NCBI GenBank assembly: GCA_023138875.1
Contig: JAGLOO010000055.1
Location: forward strand, 1 to 64,000
Reading direction: 5' to 3'
Source of the DNA: Bacteroidales bacterium
Lineage (GTDB): Bacteria; Bacteroidota; Bacteroidia; Bacteroidales; GCA-2748055
DNA length: 64,000 nt
Made by a program: the position numbers and the translations under genes. The notes beneath the pieces were generated by a model that saw nothing but the letters and a program-made list of their open reading frames with translations, was not told the origin of the DNA and did not search any database. Positions 63,358 through 64,000 of this stretch are shown one piece after another; position 1 is the stretch's first letter, and every line of letters begins with the position of its first letter.

Positions 63358-64000
63358 TCAAATAAATATGCCGTAAAGGAGTCTGCCCATCAGGAAGTAG
63401 ATGAACAGTCCAATGATATCATTCATGGTAGTGATGAATGGCCCTGTGGCCAGAGCAGGATCGATTTTCACCCTGTTCAGCAGCAACGGGATCATGGTCC
63501 CGAACAGGGCCGCAAAAATAATCACTACGAACAATGAGGAGCTTACAGTGAAGGTGAGGGCCATGTTTTTGCTGATGAAGAAATTGTAAAGAAACAGGAG
63601 CCCTGAAAGGATCAGTCCATTCAACAGGGCAACGAATAACTCCTTCACCAGTTTCCGGAATGTGCTTTCCAGTCCCAGGCTGTTGCTGGCAATACCCTGT
63701 ACGATGATGGCCGATGACTGGATCCCCACATTCCCTGCCATGGCAGCTATCAGGGGAATGAAAAAGGCCATTTCGGGATTGATCTTGATGTCTTCTTCAA
63801 AACGCCCGATCACCCCAGCCACCACAATCCCTCCCAGCAGACCGATGATCAGCCAGGGGAGCCTTGCCCTGGATAACCTGCCTGCGGAGTCGGTGGTTTC
63901 CACATCGGTGGTAATACCCGATGCCAGCTGGTAATCCCGCTCTGCCTCGTCCCTGATCACATCCACCACGTCATCAATGGTGATTCTGCCCATTAGACGT
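63358..64000 (-). CDS. mgtE: C-terminal part of magnesium transporter MgtE (runs off right edge)
   Basis: About 214 residues visible. The end of the second CBS domain (GRITIDDVVDVIRDE) is followed by the five-helix transport domain with PWLIIGLLGG, AMAGNVGIQSSAIIVQGIA (the conserved N-x-G-x-Q-S) and a final ATGPFITTMNDIIGLFIYF containing the Mg-binding Asp. The frame is open into the window edge; the ATG at 63993 is internal. Its stop is 11 bp from the convergent ABC permease. Confidence 0.95.
   Translation of the reverse strand, partial: RLMGRITIDDVVDVIRDEAERDYQLASGITTDVETTDSAGRLSRARLPWLIIGLLGGIVVAGVIGRFEEDIKINPEMAFFIPLIAAMAGNVGIQSSAIIVQGIASNSLGLESTFRKLVKELFVALLNGLILSGLLFLYNFFISKNMALTFTVSSSLFVVIIFAALFGTMIPLLLNRVKIDPALATGPFITTMNDIIGLFIYFLMGRLLYGIFI

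Noticed and set aside
1-64000. CRISPR arrays, tRNA/rRNA genes, prophage or conjugative modules
   Set aside because: No regularly spaced repeats, cloverleaf-like sequences, structural phage or transfer genes were recognised; tRNA detection by eye is weak, so a dedicated scan could still find one.

Overview
The window looks like the chromosome of a Bacteroidetes bacterium, most likely a free-living or sediment Bacteroidales/Marinilabiliales relative. Supporting signs are several secreted proteins with a C-terminal type IX secretion (T9SS, type A) sorting domain, many SPII lipoproteins, DUF5916 and DUF4249 proteins, TAnnTTTG-like promoter elements, and the gene order mreB-mreC-mreD-mrdA-rodA. 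No rRNA, tRNA or CRISPR array was recognised. By eye, roughly the first 37 kb is more AT-rich and accessory in content, and the last 26 kb is more GC-rich and housekeeping in character.

Layout. 1-0.3 kb: tail of an ISKra4-like transposase. 0.6-5.7 kb: a metal-type permease, an exported DUF362 protein and a LamG protein, then a separate T9SS protein. 6-18.6 kb: a seven-gene minus-strand locus (DegT aminotransferase, Gfo/Idh/MocA oxidoreductase, APC permease, GH3, neutral-ceramidase-like, GH106-like, and an alpha/beta-hydrolase pseudogene) facing a PocR/AraC regulator; this is the best candidate for an undescribed catabolic pathway. 18.9-25.9 kb: two DUF1254 lipoproteins, a HAD lipoprotein, an outer-membrane protein, an ABM monooxygenase and a PAS/sigma-54 activator whose start abuts a decayed copy of one DUF1254 gene.

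26-32.7 kb is a gene graveyard: relics of an aminotransferase, yaaA, a PI-PLC-like protein, a toxin-antitoxin pair, a lipoprotein, a membrane protein, a TPR protein and DUF4249, together with an internally deleted IS3 element and a solo IS end. Intact among them are a membrane protein, a GAF-SpoIIE phosphatase and a small CxxC protein. Three of the relics were shortened by deletions between short direct repeats.

32.7-38.4 kb: a redox/metal-cluster locus (DUF134 regulator, two NifX/NifB-like proteins, DUF5320, two MinD-ferredoxin ATPases and a TrmO-fold protein with a signal peptide), then a Crp/Fnr regulator and a thioredoxin-fold protein next to a broken trxB. 38.4-51 kb: trehalose metabolism (OtsA-OtsB fusion; HAD-GH65 fusion; uridine-kinase-like protein; class I amidotransferase), flanked on both sides by DUF5916 proteins. 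51-64 kb: a cyclic-2,3-diphosphoglycerate-synthetase homologue, an ACP phosphodiesterase, a KamA-type radical SAM protein, the rod-shape operon, purH, an FtsX/MacB-type permease, and the C-terminal part of MgtE running off the end.
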